Shown here one piece after another: positions 11,721 to 25,200 of a stretch of DNA of 64,000 nt (position 1 is the stretch's first letter; every line of letters starts with the position of its first letter). The stretch is from contig JAMWET010003419.1 in the NCBI GenBank assembly GCA_024036415.1, positions 882,501 to 946,500 of the forward strand, in the 5' to 3' direction. A model generated the notes under the pieces. That model had not been told where the DNA came from. It worked only from the letters and a program-made list of their open reading frames with translations, and did no database searches. The position numbers and the translations under genes are program-made. Origin of the DNA: Prochilodus magdalenae (lineage: Eukaryota > Chordata > Actinopteri > Characiformes > Prochilodontidae).

Positions 11721-12877
11721 TCTCCTCTCACTCATCCACTGCAGAACGTCCATTATATCTTTGACAGTGCAGACGTCTGTACCTATCATGTGACCTCTTT
11801 ACACATCTCTATGAACTTCTCCACTTCGGTGATTAAAGGGGAACTGCTTTTCTGGATTTTCCCTTTCCGTGTATTACGTAGCTGTTTGTTCTGTTGTTCA
11901 TTAGTTATAAAGCCCCAAGTACACACCAGTGGGAGAAACTCTCCCATAGAAACCACGTTTCACAGCTGCCTGTATAACACCTGGTTGGCATTCCAGTCCT
12001 TTTCTTTGTTACCAGATGACATCACCTTGTAACAAAGTCCTTATGGGCTGCCTACCAGCAAGCTTGACACTCCCATACACAACACAGAGAGCTAGAACAG
12101 TGCAAACCGACCACTCAAAGTGCCCTGTTCCAGTCTAGCATGTCTAGGTGGACCAGACTTTCAGGATCGGACTCTGATACAGCAGAACCAAACCAATTAT
12201 AAGAACACAGCCACAGCAGTGTGGAAATGGAACCAGGACACATCACTTGGTTTCCGTAAGCAGGTGGGCTGACACATTCCCCCTTGGACTAGAGTCCAAG
12301 ACACTCCAATGTGAAATCTCCAGACTCCAGTTTTACTTCTTGTGAAGTTGTTCTAACTGTTCTCAGTTCTCTGATGAGCTGGGAAGGTTGTTTAAGGTCT
12401 AACCAACCAACAACAGGGGGAGTAGAGTGTGGGGACTTTAAGGATGTGTGTTTGGGGTCATGGCCATGCTGACATCCACCCCAAAGCTACGTTTCAGCGC
12501 TCTAGCAAAGGCACCAAGTTTCTTCTCATTGTATGAAGTTCTTGGAGAAGATCTTCATTAAGTTATGTTTCTGACTACATCATATGATTCGAATTCCAGT
12601 TACAAATACATTTCATCAAGTGTGTTACATCTGGTGGCTGGTTCTCAGAAAAGACACCCAGAAAGCTTCTGACAACTAAAACTCCACAATTCAGCTGCAG
12701 AGTTCTGAAATTCTGATCTTTGGGTGGCCTCTCCTACTGTCCTCCTCAGTGTGCATGGGGACAGCATGCTCATGTGTTCACTTCCTGGGAAATTCCAGTT
12801 GTTACATGCTTTGTAAATTCCATTATCCCCCTGATTGTGCTTCAAGCTAATTCCTGCTGAATACTTCACAGTCGGGT
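11721..12877. other. Intergenic, nothing recognised
   Basis: Between the RIMS2 promoter region and DNA-transposon remnants. No exon or clear repeat found. Confidence 0.4.
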
Positions 12878-13320
12878 CACATTATTATGACCACTTCCTA
12901 CTTTCGACAGCGGTAGCCTTTAGCTCACGAAAGAAGTCATGTGTTGTGAGCTGGCTCGTGTGTTGGGGCTTGGTGGGTATATAAGATGTGCAAGAGTCTG
13001 TATATTTGGGTAATAATCCATCCTTGCAGATCACATACACCTATACATGCTGCTTGTCCTCCCTGGGGTGGATGGGATCTTCCAGCAAGACTTCCAAGTA
13101 CTACCCTGGCCTCCTTATTCCCCAGACATGTACCCAATTGAGCATCTGTGGAACCACCTTGATTGTAGTGTTCGTTCTATGGATCCTCCCCCATGCACCC
13201 TCCAGCAGCTGTGGGATGCACTGCAGTCAGCATGGCTCCAAATACCTGCAACAACCTTCTAGAACCTTACTGAGTCACTCTCAGTCCATCTAGCTACACC
13301 TCAGGGAAAGAGGATATGAT
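12878..13320 (+). mobile_element. Tc1/mariner transposase remnant (C-terminal part)
   Basis: Plus-strand frame at 13047-13262 reads FQQDFQVLPWPPYSPDMYPI then EHLW, the second-to-third catalytic region of Tc1-like DDE transposases (PYSPD.PIEHLW), followed by a QLWDALQSAWLQIP type tail. The expected Asn-ala-pro-his stretch after QQD is missing, so it is internally deleted and inactive. The left end (attatgaccact) resembles the ends of family M2. Confidence 0.85.
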
Positions 13321-13479
13321 CAAAGGACCACCTGGAGATCTGAGGTAATGAAAAGTAAGATTTCTTCAAAGTTGCACATTTTGATTTGTTGTGAAATGTT
13401 CTTTAGAGGTGCCAATCATTTTTCCTGATGTTGTTTAAGAATACAGGGTTTAAACTTTGAATATTATTAATATATATTT

Positions 13480-14170
13480 TTAATATTTTTATTTTAGAAG
13501 TTATTACATTCCATACATACAAAGAACAGCTGCACTCAGAAAGAAGGGTGGGATGGCAGTGCTATTGGGAAGGAAGATAAAGGTTACCAGGTAATATTTA
13601 TTGAGCTACACATACAGAAGTAGCATCTCTCAGTATGACTATCGCAACATGCCAGACGTCTCAGCATGGAGTTGTAGAGGTTGCTAACGGTGTTCTGTGC
13701 TAATCCATCCCATGCAGCTTCAATATTCGCACACAGTTCCTGACGATTACGTGGTGGGGGTGGAGGTGGAGTGACCCCAGGCCTTCTGGACGATGGACCA
13801 CGGTGCCCCCACACCAAGGCCATCTCCACCAAGACAAAAGTGGGACTCATCAGTGAAGACGATCTGCTGCCACTCCATAACAGTCTGACATGACACTACT
13901 GCAGTCTTTGCTGACGTTGCCATGGTGCTAAGGGCAGTCGTCGTAATGGTCCGTGTAGATGTAGACCCGCGTCATCCAGCTGTCTGCCAATAGAGCTGGC
14001 ACTAATTGGATGACTCATGGAGGCATCACTGCTGCATGTCTGCAATAGTGGTTGTTGGGTCACTCACAATGTCATACCAACCCACCAACTTTCACTGATG
14101 CCAGTTGATTTCTCCTGGGTGCAACTACTTGTTCTTTTGATGATGAGTGTGTAACGTTTATGTTACAGCA
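13480..14170 (-). mobile_element. Tc1-like transposon remnant, family M4 copy 1
   Basis: The minus strand carries a broken transposase: SPTFVLVEMA corresponds to the DESHF..G catalytic block, and AAWDGLAQNTVSNLYNSMLR is the C-terminal helix region. Stops and frameshifts interrupt it. Related copies lie at 40030-40290 and 49405-50170 (shared blocks gtagaggtt, gataatccatcccat, ccaggccttctg). Confidence 0.75.
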
Positions 14171-14559
14171 CTGATTCTACCCAGTATACAGAGGGTTACA
14201 AATCCGTCTACTGAAGTCACTCTACTGAAGGTGGATCTTCTGAAGAACTGCAAGCTCATTGGTTCGGGTGCTCTGTTAATGTTTCTTTGAGCCAACATTA
14301 CAGCTAGGAAAACAGTGGCTCTCTATCATGGTGTGCGGATCCCCAATGCTGGCATGGCCCGTTTGTATAATGCATGCTGGGTACTGCAGGGAGAGGACAC
14401 TGGATGGATAAAAACACAAAAGTGTGTGAAAAGACTGAATTCAGTCAAACTGATGAGGCAGAGGGATATAACGCTGAGCTACAGAATATTACATAACACA
14501 TTGAACTTGGGTTGGCATCCCCTTTAAGCCAAACGTCTAGCCTGTCCAGTTACAGCTTC

Positions 14560-15180
14560 AGAACCGTTTTTTGAAATACTTGTCACAGTCTAAAAGAAAG
14601 GGACCAGTCGACAAAGGTGTCTAGACCAACTGACAAGACAGTGACTCAGTCTAGGACTCCCGTACTCATCAAGTCCCTGCCCTTTGTACACACCTACCCA
14701 GCACACGGCCTGTTCACCTTACTGCCATCAGGCAGGAGGTACCGCAGCTTTCAGGCCAGAACAAACAGAGTAACAGTTTCTACCCACAAACCATCAGGTT
14801 CCTGAACAAGCTGCGAACCTTTCACCAACACCACCACAGCACTGCACTCAGACACTTTACTATTAATACTCTATACAGCACTGCTATGGACAACATCACT
14901 AAGTCACTTTATACAACAGGAGTAGACATAAACATACATATTTATATTAGCTCCACTCTCTCTCAGACTATACCTGTCTCATAAATGTACATATCAGAAT
15001 TTCTACAGACCCCTCCTGTCTCTGTATATTCAGTATTTTGTGTATCTTGTATTTATTTAATATAACTTTTATCTCTCAATTTTAATGTTTAGTATGTATA
15101 TGTTTAGTCTCACCACAAGCATTTCAATGCATAAATGTCCTGCCATGTTGTGCAAATGACAAATAAACCTGAAACTTGAA
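14560..15180 (+). mobile_element. L2/CR1-like LINE 3' fragment
   Basis: Near 14690-14805 the frame reads HGLFTLLPSGRRYRSFQART, the conserved end of the reverse-transcriptase ORF in this LINE type. It is followed by a T-rich 3' UTR and a tail aataaacctgaaacttgaa typical of fish L2-like elements. 5' truncated. Confidence 0.8.
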
Positions 15181-15216
15181 TTTAGGAGACTGATAAGTAT
15201 AGATTTCACAAGCGAT

Positions 15217-15223
15217 GGGGGGG

Positions 15224-15253
<30 letters not shown>
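15217..15253 (+). repeat. Poly-A tract after a G run
   Basis: A run of seven G is followed by about thirty A. It follows the LINE tail by 40 bases and may be a retroposon tail or slippage product. Confidence 0.85.
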
Positions 15254-15256
<3 letters not shown>

Positions 15257-16208
15257 TAAAAGCCGATGCTACTTTTTTGCCTGAACATCTACAAACGTAC
15301 CATCAATCGTATTTAACGAAGCATCCACGCCTTTATCAAAAACACTTGCACCCCACTGCCACTAGCACACAGTAGCCCTAAGAGACCCCTAAAAAGGGTG
15401 GACTCTATATTAGTGACCAAGTATTCCGAAGGCTTCCATCAGATGAGTGCAGCCAAGCAGAGATGGAGCTGAGGAGATTGAAATGATGGGATTATGGAAT
15501 AAGGAGAGAGCAGGGAGGCAAAGCAAAGCTCAGATTACAGGGATAAGGCAGACTCTGATTAAAGGACTTTGCTCGTTAGGGTGCCACGGTAATTATCAGG
15601 TTAACAGGGCTTTATCAGGAGATACCCAATCGCTTCAGAAACGAAAGTGAAAGACGACAATATAAATAAAGCACTAATAGAAAAATAAGAGGACGCTCAA
15701 TCCTGAACAGCAGCATGGCTCCAGATGCCTGAGTAAAGGAATTTTGCCTATTGTTAATGTTTTTTTTGCATAACAAACAAAACAAAATTAAAAAGCTGGT
15801 TTATTAAGTTCATCAGTGAAGGACAGCGGTTATATACTGAACCATGAACACTCAAACCAACACCTGCACGATTAAATCAAACATTGAGCAGATTGAGGGG
15901 GAATGTCTTGCTCTGGAAATCGTTCTATAGAACACAAAAAGGAGTGCCATTGTTATAAGCTTGAGACCATAATAACAGCAGAACCCTTTTTAGTAGTACT
16001 CATGGTAAATAAAAGAAGAGGAACTTTGAAGAACCATCTCGTAAGGTTCATTCAGAGTTCCAGGCTGGCTAAAAGTATGGTCGGGCTGTGTGGTCAGGAC
16101 CATTGTTGTATAATGAACAAATAACAGTTACAATCCTTCAAATTATTCCTTTACAGAGAGGGTTCTACAGAACAGAGAAATCTCAAGATCACCGTTACAT
16201 AAAGTCTG
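15254..16208. other. Intergenic / DCAF13 downstream region, nothing firm
   Basis: Contains aacc/ggtt short-palindrome debris near 15920-16190 (motifs such as agaaccc and gttctacagaac), the same kind seen at 58020-58740. No gene recognised. Confidence 0.4.
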
Positions 16209-16214
16209 TTTATT
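16209..16214 (-). terminator. DCAF13: Candidate DCAF13 poly(A) signal
   Basis: tttatt on the plus strand reads AATAAA on the minus strand, 309 bases after the DCAF13 stop codon. It is the first canonical hexamer I noticed in the expected direction. Confidence 0.5.
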
Positions 16215-16522
16215 CCTCCATGGTCTGTAGGTGATCCAGGCTGCAAGCATTTAGAAACATGACACCTCACTGTTATGTCCAAGTGGAAGGCAGTTTACAA
16301 ATCCTCCATAATAATCAGGTTTGAGATGTTTTTAGGAGAAAGACAAAACAGAGTTTACAAATCGCTTGGAAGGTCCCACTACGACAGTCACGGCTGATCT
16401 CCAGAAAGGCCTCGCAAACAAAAACAGCCTCGGCTTTACTGTAGGCGCTCCCGGCTCCACACGTCTTTTACAGATGGGCGTGTTCTTCTGGGAGGACCGA
16501 AGCGTTTTAGCATAGTGACACA

Positions 16523-17016
16523 TTATTCCACTACAGTCACCACATGCTTCTCCTTCTCGGTCACCACGGGAACGGAGCCCGGCTTGCTGTGTTTGCGTAC
16601 GTTTTGTTCCCTGAAAAAAGGGAGAGAGAAAGAGAGAGAGAGAGACAAAGAGAGAGGGACAATGAGAATGATGCATGACTCAAACACACATTCGTTTCCC
16701 CCTTAGCCCAGGTAAGTCCAGCAGCCAAACACACACAAGCACTCAGGAGACCAATCCAAAGAGCCAAGTTATGGCTTTGGGGTCCACATACACGATCTAA
16801 ACCCAATGCCTCGAAATTAGGGCTGCATGGTTGATTGTACTTATGACATCATGACAAGTGTCCATAAAGAGCACCGTGTTAAGGGCTGGAATGAGACGCT
16901 ATACGGCCACAGCGCTGGAATGATGTAGTCAGACTGGCAGAAATGTAGAGTAGGACTGTGACCAGGCATTTTTCAAACAATGTGTAAAAAAATAAAAATA
17001 AATAAAATAAAATAAA

Positions 17017-17047
<31 letters not shown>

Positions 17048-19258
17048 TCATAAATCATAATCATAAGTGATCACAATGCATAATGCTTATTCCCTGTATT
17101 GTTTATGAAATGTGTGCAGCAGGAAGGACCGTCGTTTTTGTAGGATACAGGCCTCTAGAGAAAGTGTTTCTGGTGGAAATCACCATAATGCTTTTGGTCT
17201 AGTTGGTTATACTGTGATCAGAACGTTTGTTAATCTGGAATACATTACTCTGCACTAGAATGAGTGGACCTAAACACCTTCACATGGTGTTTAAAGCAGC
17301 ATCGAGAAGCCACAAGGTAGTAAATCCCAATTCTCCTTATTCTGTCTACCGAGTAGCGCATGGAATCCAGCCAGGAGCTCAGGACCCCAGCATGCAGCCC
17401 ATAAGGACCTTTCAGCCGGCCTCTGGAGCTCAGCCACAGTGCAAGAGCAAACACTAGCAGTAAGCCAAACTGTGCCAAGCAGCCTGTGCCAATGCCCCCT
17501 GCAAAACCGCTATTAATATTAATAACCAGATCTAAAGGCAAGGCACTTGTGCAAAATAGATTTTGTTATTGGTCATGCAGATGCCAGCTGTCTCGTCATG
17601 GTCATGTGAGACAGGACACATACTCTGTTGAAAGAGATCCAATGAATACATAAAAGAAATCATATATATCACAGCACTGGTCTAAAAAAAGAAACAAAAA
17701 TAAATAAATAAACAAAAAAAACAAAACCTTTATATATTACTGCTACAGGCATAAGGTTAACAGCTTCGGCACTGTAAGCTCCTAGAAGCATCCCATAGAA
17801 ATATTTGCTTCATTTTTATAGTTCAACCCAACCAAGTTTTCAATTTAGTTAGTCCATTAAAACAAAAAACACACATTAACCCACTCAAAATAGGCATCCA
17901 TTGTTGCACTCATTCTACACTTCACCCATCACTAACAACTACATCATACCACAGACAAACCGTCATCAATCTCAAAACACAGGTACGCAGCAGGTCCAGG
18001 ATAGGCGGCACGTGATCAGATTATTCTGTAGACTGATCTGATCGAGTGTTTGATTGAGCCACATTGTCCTCTGCAGTTTCCTATGGCTTTACCCAACACC
18101 ACAATCAGGCCATCGTTCAAAGTTTGATCTGTGAAAACAACCATGACCAACGAGGATCCTTTTTTGGGTTTTATGTATCTTTTTCCTCATACTGATTTTA
18201 AGCCACTAAAAATGAAACTTGGGGTCTTGTGAGTTTATAGAGAAAGCTGTTTTTAAAAATAAAATAAATAAACAAATAAATAAAATTATATATGCTGCTC
18301 TGATGTGTTTACTGCCTGCAGCTTATTGCAACTTAACGGTAGGCTACGGCTATCGTATACCTTTTTCCGGGCCTTGCATCATTTTCTAAATATCTGCAGC
18401 CATGAATAGAAAGCCGACTTGAGCCCAGCTGAAGCTGGTTTGTTCAAGCGATTGGCAAACAGTAATGTTGGATGAAGGCCCAAATTTAACCATTCGCTAC
18501 TATTTGGTAAACTAATTTCTTTACTATAGCACAATACTAATGAGGGTATATGGAGGACTGATACTGGAGATGATACATAATTCTGATTTTTCCTCACCGT
18601 TACTATTCCATAACACCTGCAACGGCAATTCATCTTGTAGAAATGAAGCTTGAGGCCCAGTTTTTGCTCAGGCTACCGGTTAGCCATGTTTATAATGTTT
18701 GGTTGCTTCCGATTGGCCCTCCACATGATCAAGCAGTTCATGAGCTCCTGTGTTAATCGGTTAACCTTCCTATTTAGAATCTGCTAAAACACCACTGTTG
18801 ATAATGTAGGCTATTTAAAAAAAATTAAGCTCTTCCAATCTGAAACTTGCACCCTTCTGAAACGTGATTCCATGTGGGCTCAGAACTCACCCCCCCATTC
18901 AGATTAGAGTGCTTTGTTGCAGATGTACAGTTGGCTTGGTTAGTTCTGAAGCTGGGTGAAGATGGGCAGAGTGAACTGAGCAGGTAGACACAGGGCAAAG
19001 AACAACACTTACTTCCTGCGTCGTGCTTCCCTCATCTCACGCAGCTCTCGCTTCTGTTTGAAGATATCTCTGGGCAGGTGGCGGTGGCGGGCAATTCGTC
19101 GCACCTGTGGATGGTGCTGGAACTTTTCCCTCAGCTTCTGGTTGTAGTTTAAAGCTGCCTTCTCTCTGGCAGTGAGCTGTGGGCAACAGGGAAGGGTTGA
19201 AGAGGAAGGTTGGTGGTGAAACGGACAAATATCAAAATAATGAATTCACTGGGAGTAA

Positions 19259-19293
<35 letters not shown>

Positions 19294-22200
19294 AGTCTCA
19301 TTAATACACAAAGCTACACCTAAAATAATTTTATTAACACATAAAGCCTATTTTGAATGTGACCACACATCATGGCCTACTCTGGCCTTTATCAGGACAC
19401 AAGGCATGGCATATCAGCACAGACTTCAGTTTTTCACAGACTAATACCGCCATCAGTAATTCACATGTGAACAAAACTGCATCACTTTCTAAAACTCATT
19501 AAACCAACATGAATCCGCAAATACAACAGATAGACTCTCTGTGAAGACACCAGCTCACCATCCCAGTGTTCTCTCTCACTATCCCATAAAACTCTCCTCC
19601 CACCGCTCGTCTAAATGCACCTCCGCTAAAGGCTTTCATTCTAATTAAAAGCAATGATTTTTCTCCCCTCCCAAATTTAATTTGTTTAAGGCTAATAGCT
19701 GCTGATGCCATTGGAACGCACTGCTTCTCTAGACAGAAAGGAGAGGCCCATTAAACCTTATTTACAGCATTCTTGACAAGGTTCACATGAGCAAAATGAT
19801 GAACAGCACAAGCCTTTATAGACTGTAACCCAGATATTACCCTCGGCAACACATACTGCTGTACACGTACAGTAACTTCTACAGTGAAGAATCCTTTACA
19901 GTAACACCGGAGACAGGACAGTAATGAGTGGAGCACGGAGCAGATGAGCTGACACAGTAAAACCTGGCACCGTTTATTAAAACAGCACTATGCCAGATAT
20001 CCCTCTTTTGTATGGATTTCATGGAAGCTTTTCAGATCACGGCTAGGGCTGTGAAGCCTACCGTGCGGTTGAGCTGATCCTCATCACCGTATCTTATTCA
20101 TGTATTTCTTTATTTGCTGGTAAAAGTCGATTCACCGTTATTATTCACACTTGCCATCAGACCATCAGTAAAGCTACTGACAGCTCTCTGTTAGGGAGCT
20201 GAGGAAGGCCGGATGGTAATGCTAGCCAAGATTTGTTTTTCTAAAAAGACTGAATGCGAAGCTATCTACAGTGGCTATCTGTGGCCTCCATGTGACTTAA
20301 AAGTAATGATGGAGCGCTGACGTCGAACCCTTAGAAATTCAACAGTGCTCAGAGTGACCGAGCGCTGGCGTGTTGCTGCTCCAGACCTGAAATTCAGAAC
20401 TGTGTTTATTATGGTCTATACTAAACTGTGTTCTACTGATCATTCAGAGCTGAAAGGCGTTCAGACCCCTAAAGAGCTGTTCCAACAACGAACGCCTTTA
20501 GTTCAGCACATGTAAAGTAGACTCTGTGTTCAGCGGTAGGTCCTGTCGTGCTGTTTGCTCTGATGAGAAGTTAAAGATAAACCGTCAACTACACACAGAA
20601 ACACCTGAAATTAGTGTATTCTGTAGTGTTGATATTCAGCACTTTAGGAGTCCAGCGGCACTTATCCACTAACACCAGTACAACACACCACCACATCAGT
20701 GCCATTGCAGTGTTGAGAATGATCCACCACCTACATAATACCTGCTCTGTGGTGGTCCTGTGGGGGTCCTGACCACTGAAGAGCAAGGGAATAAAGTATA
20801 CAGAGAAACAGAAGGACCTCAGGCTGTAGAACTACAAAGGGCATATTTCACCCAGATAGATCAACTACACAAACTGTACAGCATGTAACTTAATAAAAGG
20901 TTTTGTTCTTTTCCTTATTCAATAATACTATCAGGGCTACCTACATAGAAACCTCATTCTGTGTACACAAGCACTCATTTACATATTTCTAATATATACT
21001 AATAATATAATAACATGTTAGAAAAACTTATACAATAAGCACTGTAGTAATACAAGTACTGCTATATGTATAAATCAATAATCATAAAATACATAATAAA
21101 CAAACAATCAATAATTAATAGCAATGCATATCTGTGTTATGACATCTCTATGCAGCCTGCCCTCAAATAAAGTACTACCCAGCAACCCAGTATCTGCAAA
21201 AGGCCACGACGTGGACAAAAACACTACCTGTGCTTAGGCCTCGCATGCATGTGCGTGTGCCAAAACAGCAAAAATGTTAATTTCTGACACAACAAGACTT
21301 CTTTTACGACAGACGATATACATCATGATGTGATATGACTTTAAGATGTAATACTTTGAAAAAGTTAAATTTGCACTAAAGGATCTGCCATAATCACTTC
21401 AATGACTTTATACAACACACTGCAGTAAAGCAGACCTAACAAGTCTAATTCTGCTGACTTTGTAAAGAAACAGGTTGTTAGTCAGCAACCGGCTTAGAAA
21501 AACATACGGTCATAAGCCAATCACGATAACCGTGCAATAGGGTCATACTGCCACCCCACACTCACAACCACACACCTGCCAAGGCTGAAAATTAGTCTGC
21601 ATTGGAAATCATACAGAGATGGGTGGAAACACTATAGTTTGTACTGTCACAATATTTTTCTTCCCCTACATCTGATCAGTTGGGGGCCAAAGAAAAAAGA
21701 AGCAGTGGTGCTACATTTTAAATACTATCAAAAAGCGAATTCTTCAGTTTTACTGAATATTCTGTATGCAATGTTGCACTAAATCCAGTTAAACAGGGCA
21801 AACTAGGCTCTCCTTTTATGAAACATGCAGTTCACACGACATGTTCAGAAAGGCATTCTGCATTATGGCATATCTGAACACGATAATTATATATAGCGTG
21901 ACAGGCCTAATTTCATACCTGGCTCACACCGCTCCCCACTTCAGCACCACATCAACGCATCAACAGCTTCTACTGGGACACAGTCCTAACCTGCAGAAAA
22001 ACTGGGACCTGCGGCGCACACTGCCAGGACTGCATTCTTCTTCCGCAACTGCATAGCAGTCTATTTTGCTTTGCACATACGTCCCATCCTTAGGAAAGTA
22101 AATAATGCTGCTCTGTTCTTTCAGCATGTAAATCAGCATTAACCCATGATTGCTGAGCTCACCCTCAGCATGGTTTGCTATGACACAAATGACAAAGTCA

Positions 22201-25200
22201 CTCCATATAAGTTGCATCAGGACTGTCATCTAGGCCAGTACTCTCCTAAAGGCCAGGCCTTGATTCAGCATCTCCTCCGAATGTAATTAAATAAGCCCTC
22301 CCTGCTGCACAGCTTGATTGTTTGATTCTTCATTATTTCTCCAAAGTGAGCTGCTTTAAGTGATTGGCCGATTTAAAGTGCTGACAGGTGCACTGCACGT
22401 CCGAGCCGTTTAGGAGCAAAGAGTCAGAATAAATCTTATCCACCGTACGTACAGGGTGGAGAGGTGCCAAAAACGCAACTGCATTAGAGAATCAGTGCCA
22501 CTGAGGTTCAGGGACGATGGAGAGACCTCTCACACTGATACAGAGATTAACCTCTTTCCATTATCTGTCCCTTGTAAACAAATCCTGCACGTGTCCATTT
22601 CCACCTGAAGCTAATGCTATTACAACAAAATGAAGCGTTAGGAAGCAAAAGGTCAAAAAGGTGAGAAGAGAGTCTGACGAGCCTAACGTAAAAAAAATAA
22701 ATAAATAAATAAAATAAATGGTATGTATTAAATATTTGTTAAAAAAATAAAGTACTACCCAGCAACCCAGTATCTGCAAAAGGCCACGTCATGGACAAAA
22801 ATACTACTTGTGCTTAGGCCTCGCACGCATGTGTGTGTGCCAAAACAGCAGAAATATTCATTTCTGGCACAACAAGACATTTTCACCACAGACAATATAC
22901 ATCTTTTTTTTTTTTTTAAGATGTAATACTGAAAAAGCCTAATTTGTCTAATCACTTCAATGACTTTATTCAACACACTGCAGTTAAGCCGACCCAACAA
23001 GTCTAATTCTGCTTACTTTGTAAAGAAACAGGTTGTTAGTCAGCAACCGGCTTAGAAAAACATACAGTCATAAACCAATCACGATAACCGTGCAATAGGG
23101 TCATACTGCCCAGCCCACACTCACAACCACACACCTGCCAAGGCTGAAAATAAGTCTGCATTGGAAATCATATAGAGGTGGGCAGAAACACTATAGTTTG
23201 TACTGTCACAATATTTATTGTCCCAACATCTGATCAGTTGGGGGCCAAAGGGGGGGAAAAAGAGGAAGGAGAAAAAATAAAAAATAAAAAAATAAAAACA
23301 CAACAGTGGTGCTACATTTTAAATAATACTATCAAAAAGCGAATACTTCAATTTTACTGAATATTGTGTATACAATGTTGCACTAAATCCAGTTAAACAG
23401 GGCAAACTAGGCTCTCCGTTTATGAAAATGAAGTGTTAGGAAGCAAAGGTCAAAAAGGAGGAGAGTCTGCCGAGCCTAACGTAAAAAAAACCTGGTATCG
23501 CTCAGGAAGTGTCTAACTCCTCAAACTTGTGTATTAAATATTTGTTGAGCGCAAGATCTGAAATGCATGTTTTAGGACTGTGGGAAGATTATCGGATCTG
23601 GAAGGGGGGTCATAAAATAATATAAAACATATTAGATAAAGAATTTGATAATTATGTGATGAACCTGTAGTCAGATAACGTTTCTATTATGTATATTCTT
23701 ATTTACCTGGTCGAGTTATGGTCTATGGTCTATAGTTATGGACAGAGGTGCCATTCTTTGGAAACATTAACGTGTCATATGCATCACAAATCTGCTCAGT
23801 TTTGGAAGATCTGGACACTTTAGTGGCTATACATAGGGATACATATACGTACGAGGTTTCTTTCTAGTTCAGAGAGTCGTCTTTTTTACATCATGGATTG
23901 TGTTTAGTGTTTGTGTTTTGTCTTTTAGATGGTATGATAAATCACAACAGGCTTGTCAATGTGTATTGTGTTGCACTTATAATAACCTTTTCTCCTCTAT
24001 AGGAATGAGCACTGGGCTGGGGTTGCCAGGTAATGCTTTACTTGCTCTATGTCTGTGTATTAATCTCTAGGTACCAGCACTGCCCCCCTGTCCGGGGAGT
24101 GTCTGAGCTCGTGGTTTTAGGCTCTAAACTTCCTACTAGCTGGAATATTATCCAACGGAACACTAAGCACGGTTGTAAGTCGCTCTGGATAAGAGCGTCT
24201 GCTAAATGCCTTAAATGTAAATGTTAACATGGCGAGATAAAAAAGGAAAAGGATGATCTCAGATTTACTTCTGGGTAACAGCGGAAACTACACTAATAGG
24301 TTCGCATAGTCCTCTATACACTTCAGGCATGGAGGAAATTCTATACTGCATGTTCCTTCACGTTTATTTCTTCTACATCAGCACTTTTAGATAAACGCGG
24401 GATAATTGCTTGGGTGTTGTGGTGGGGGTGTTTGTGTGTTTCTACTATTACTCAAGCTATAACTCACATTACAACAGTTTGAAGAGAGAAATAAACCGGG
24501 CAGCCCTTTCTTGGCAAAAGCTTAGTAGCGGCTACACTGTCATAAAGCTACTTATTGAGAGCGATTCCCTTTCTTACTGAGCATCATTCTAAGTGCTTGG
24601 CAGCAGCCTTTACTGTTGATGCTGGCAGATTCTTTCCACATCTACAGTATCAGTATGCTGGCATCCAGCCATGTCAGAGACAAACCTGTTAAAACCTTTG
24701 GAAATACAAGGAAGCCCCTCACGGAGAGCATGCAGAGTACACTGGAGAATCTTATCTGTCATACCACAATCAGGACTTCTCAGTTTTGTTGGCATTAAGC
24801 CTAGTGATTGAAATGAATCAAGTGGTTGTCAAATACAAGCTATTATTTGCTCCAAAACAAAAAAACTCAAAGTAATGTCTGCAATTGCTCAGAATGCTGA
24901 TATTTTTTTTTTACTGCGTAGCCCTTAAATCGCTCAATTGCATTACGACCTGAAAGAGAGCACGGTGTCATCAGTAACACAAAGATGCAAAAACGCTAAA
25001 GGTGCCCCCCTTTAAGGGCTTATTAGCCACACTCCTTGGGCAGAAACTTCATACCCAGCCCAAAAATCACAAGAGACCTTCAGAAGCCTGTTTGACTATT
25101 CACTAGCTTCTTACCTCTAGCATAAATCAACCAGGTAAAACCGCCAGGCAGGTTTTCATTAAGTTTAGTATGCAGAGATGATCATATTAGCAACTGAAGA

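Noticed and set aside
24949..25021. Extra DCAF13 exon using the duplicated acceptor
   Set aside because: After 17 exon-like bases the similarity ends and no continuation in frame with a donor and DCAF13 homology is present.
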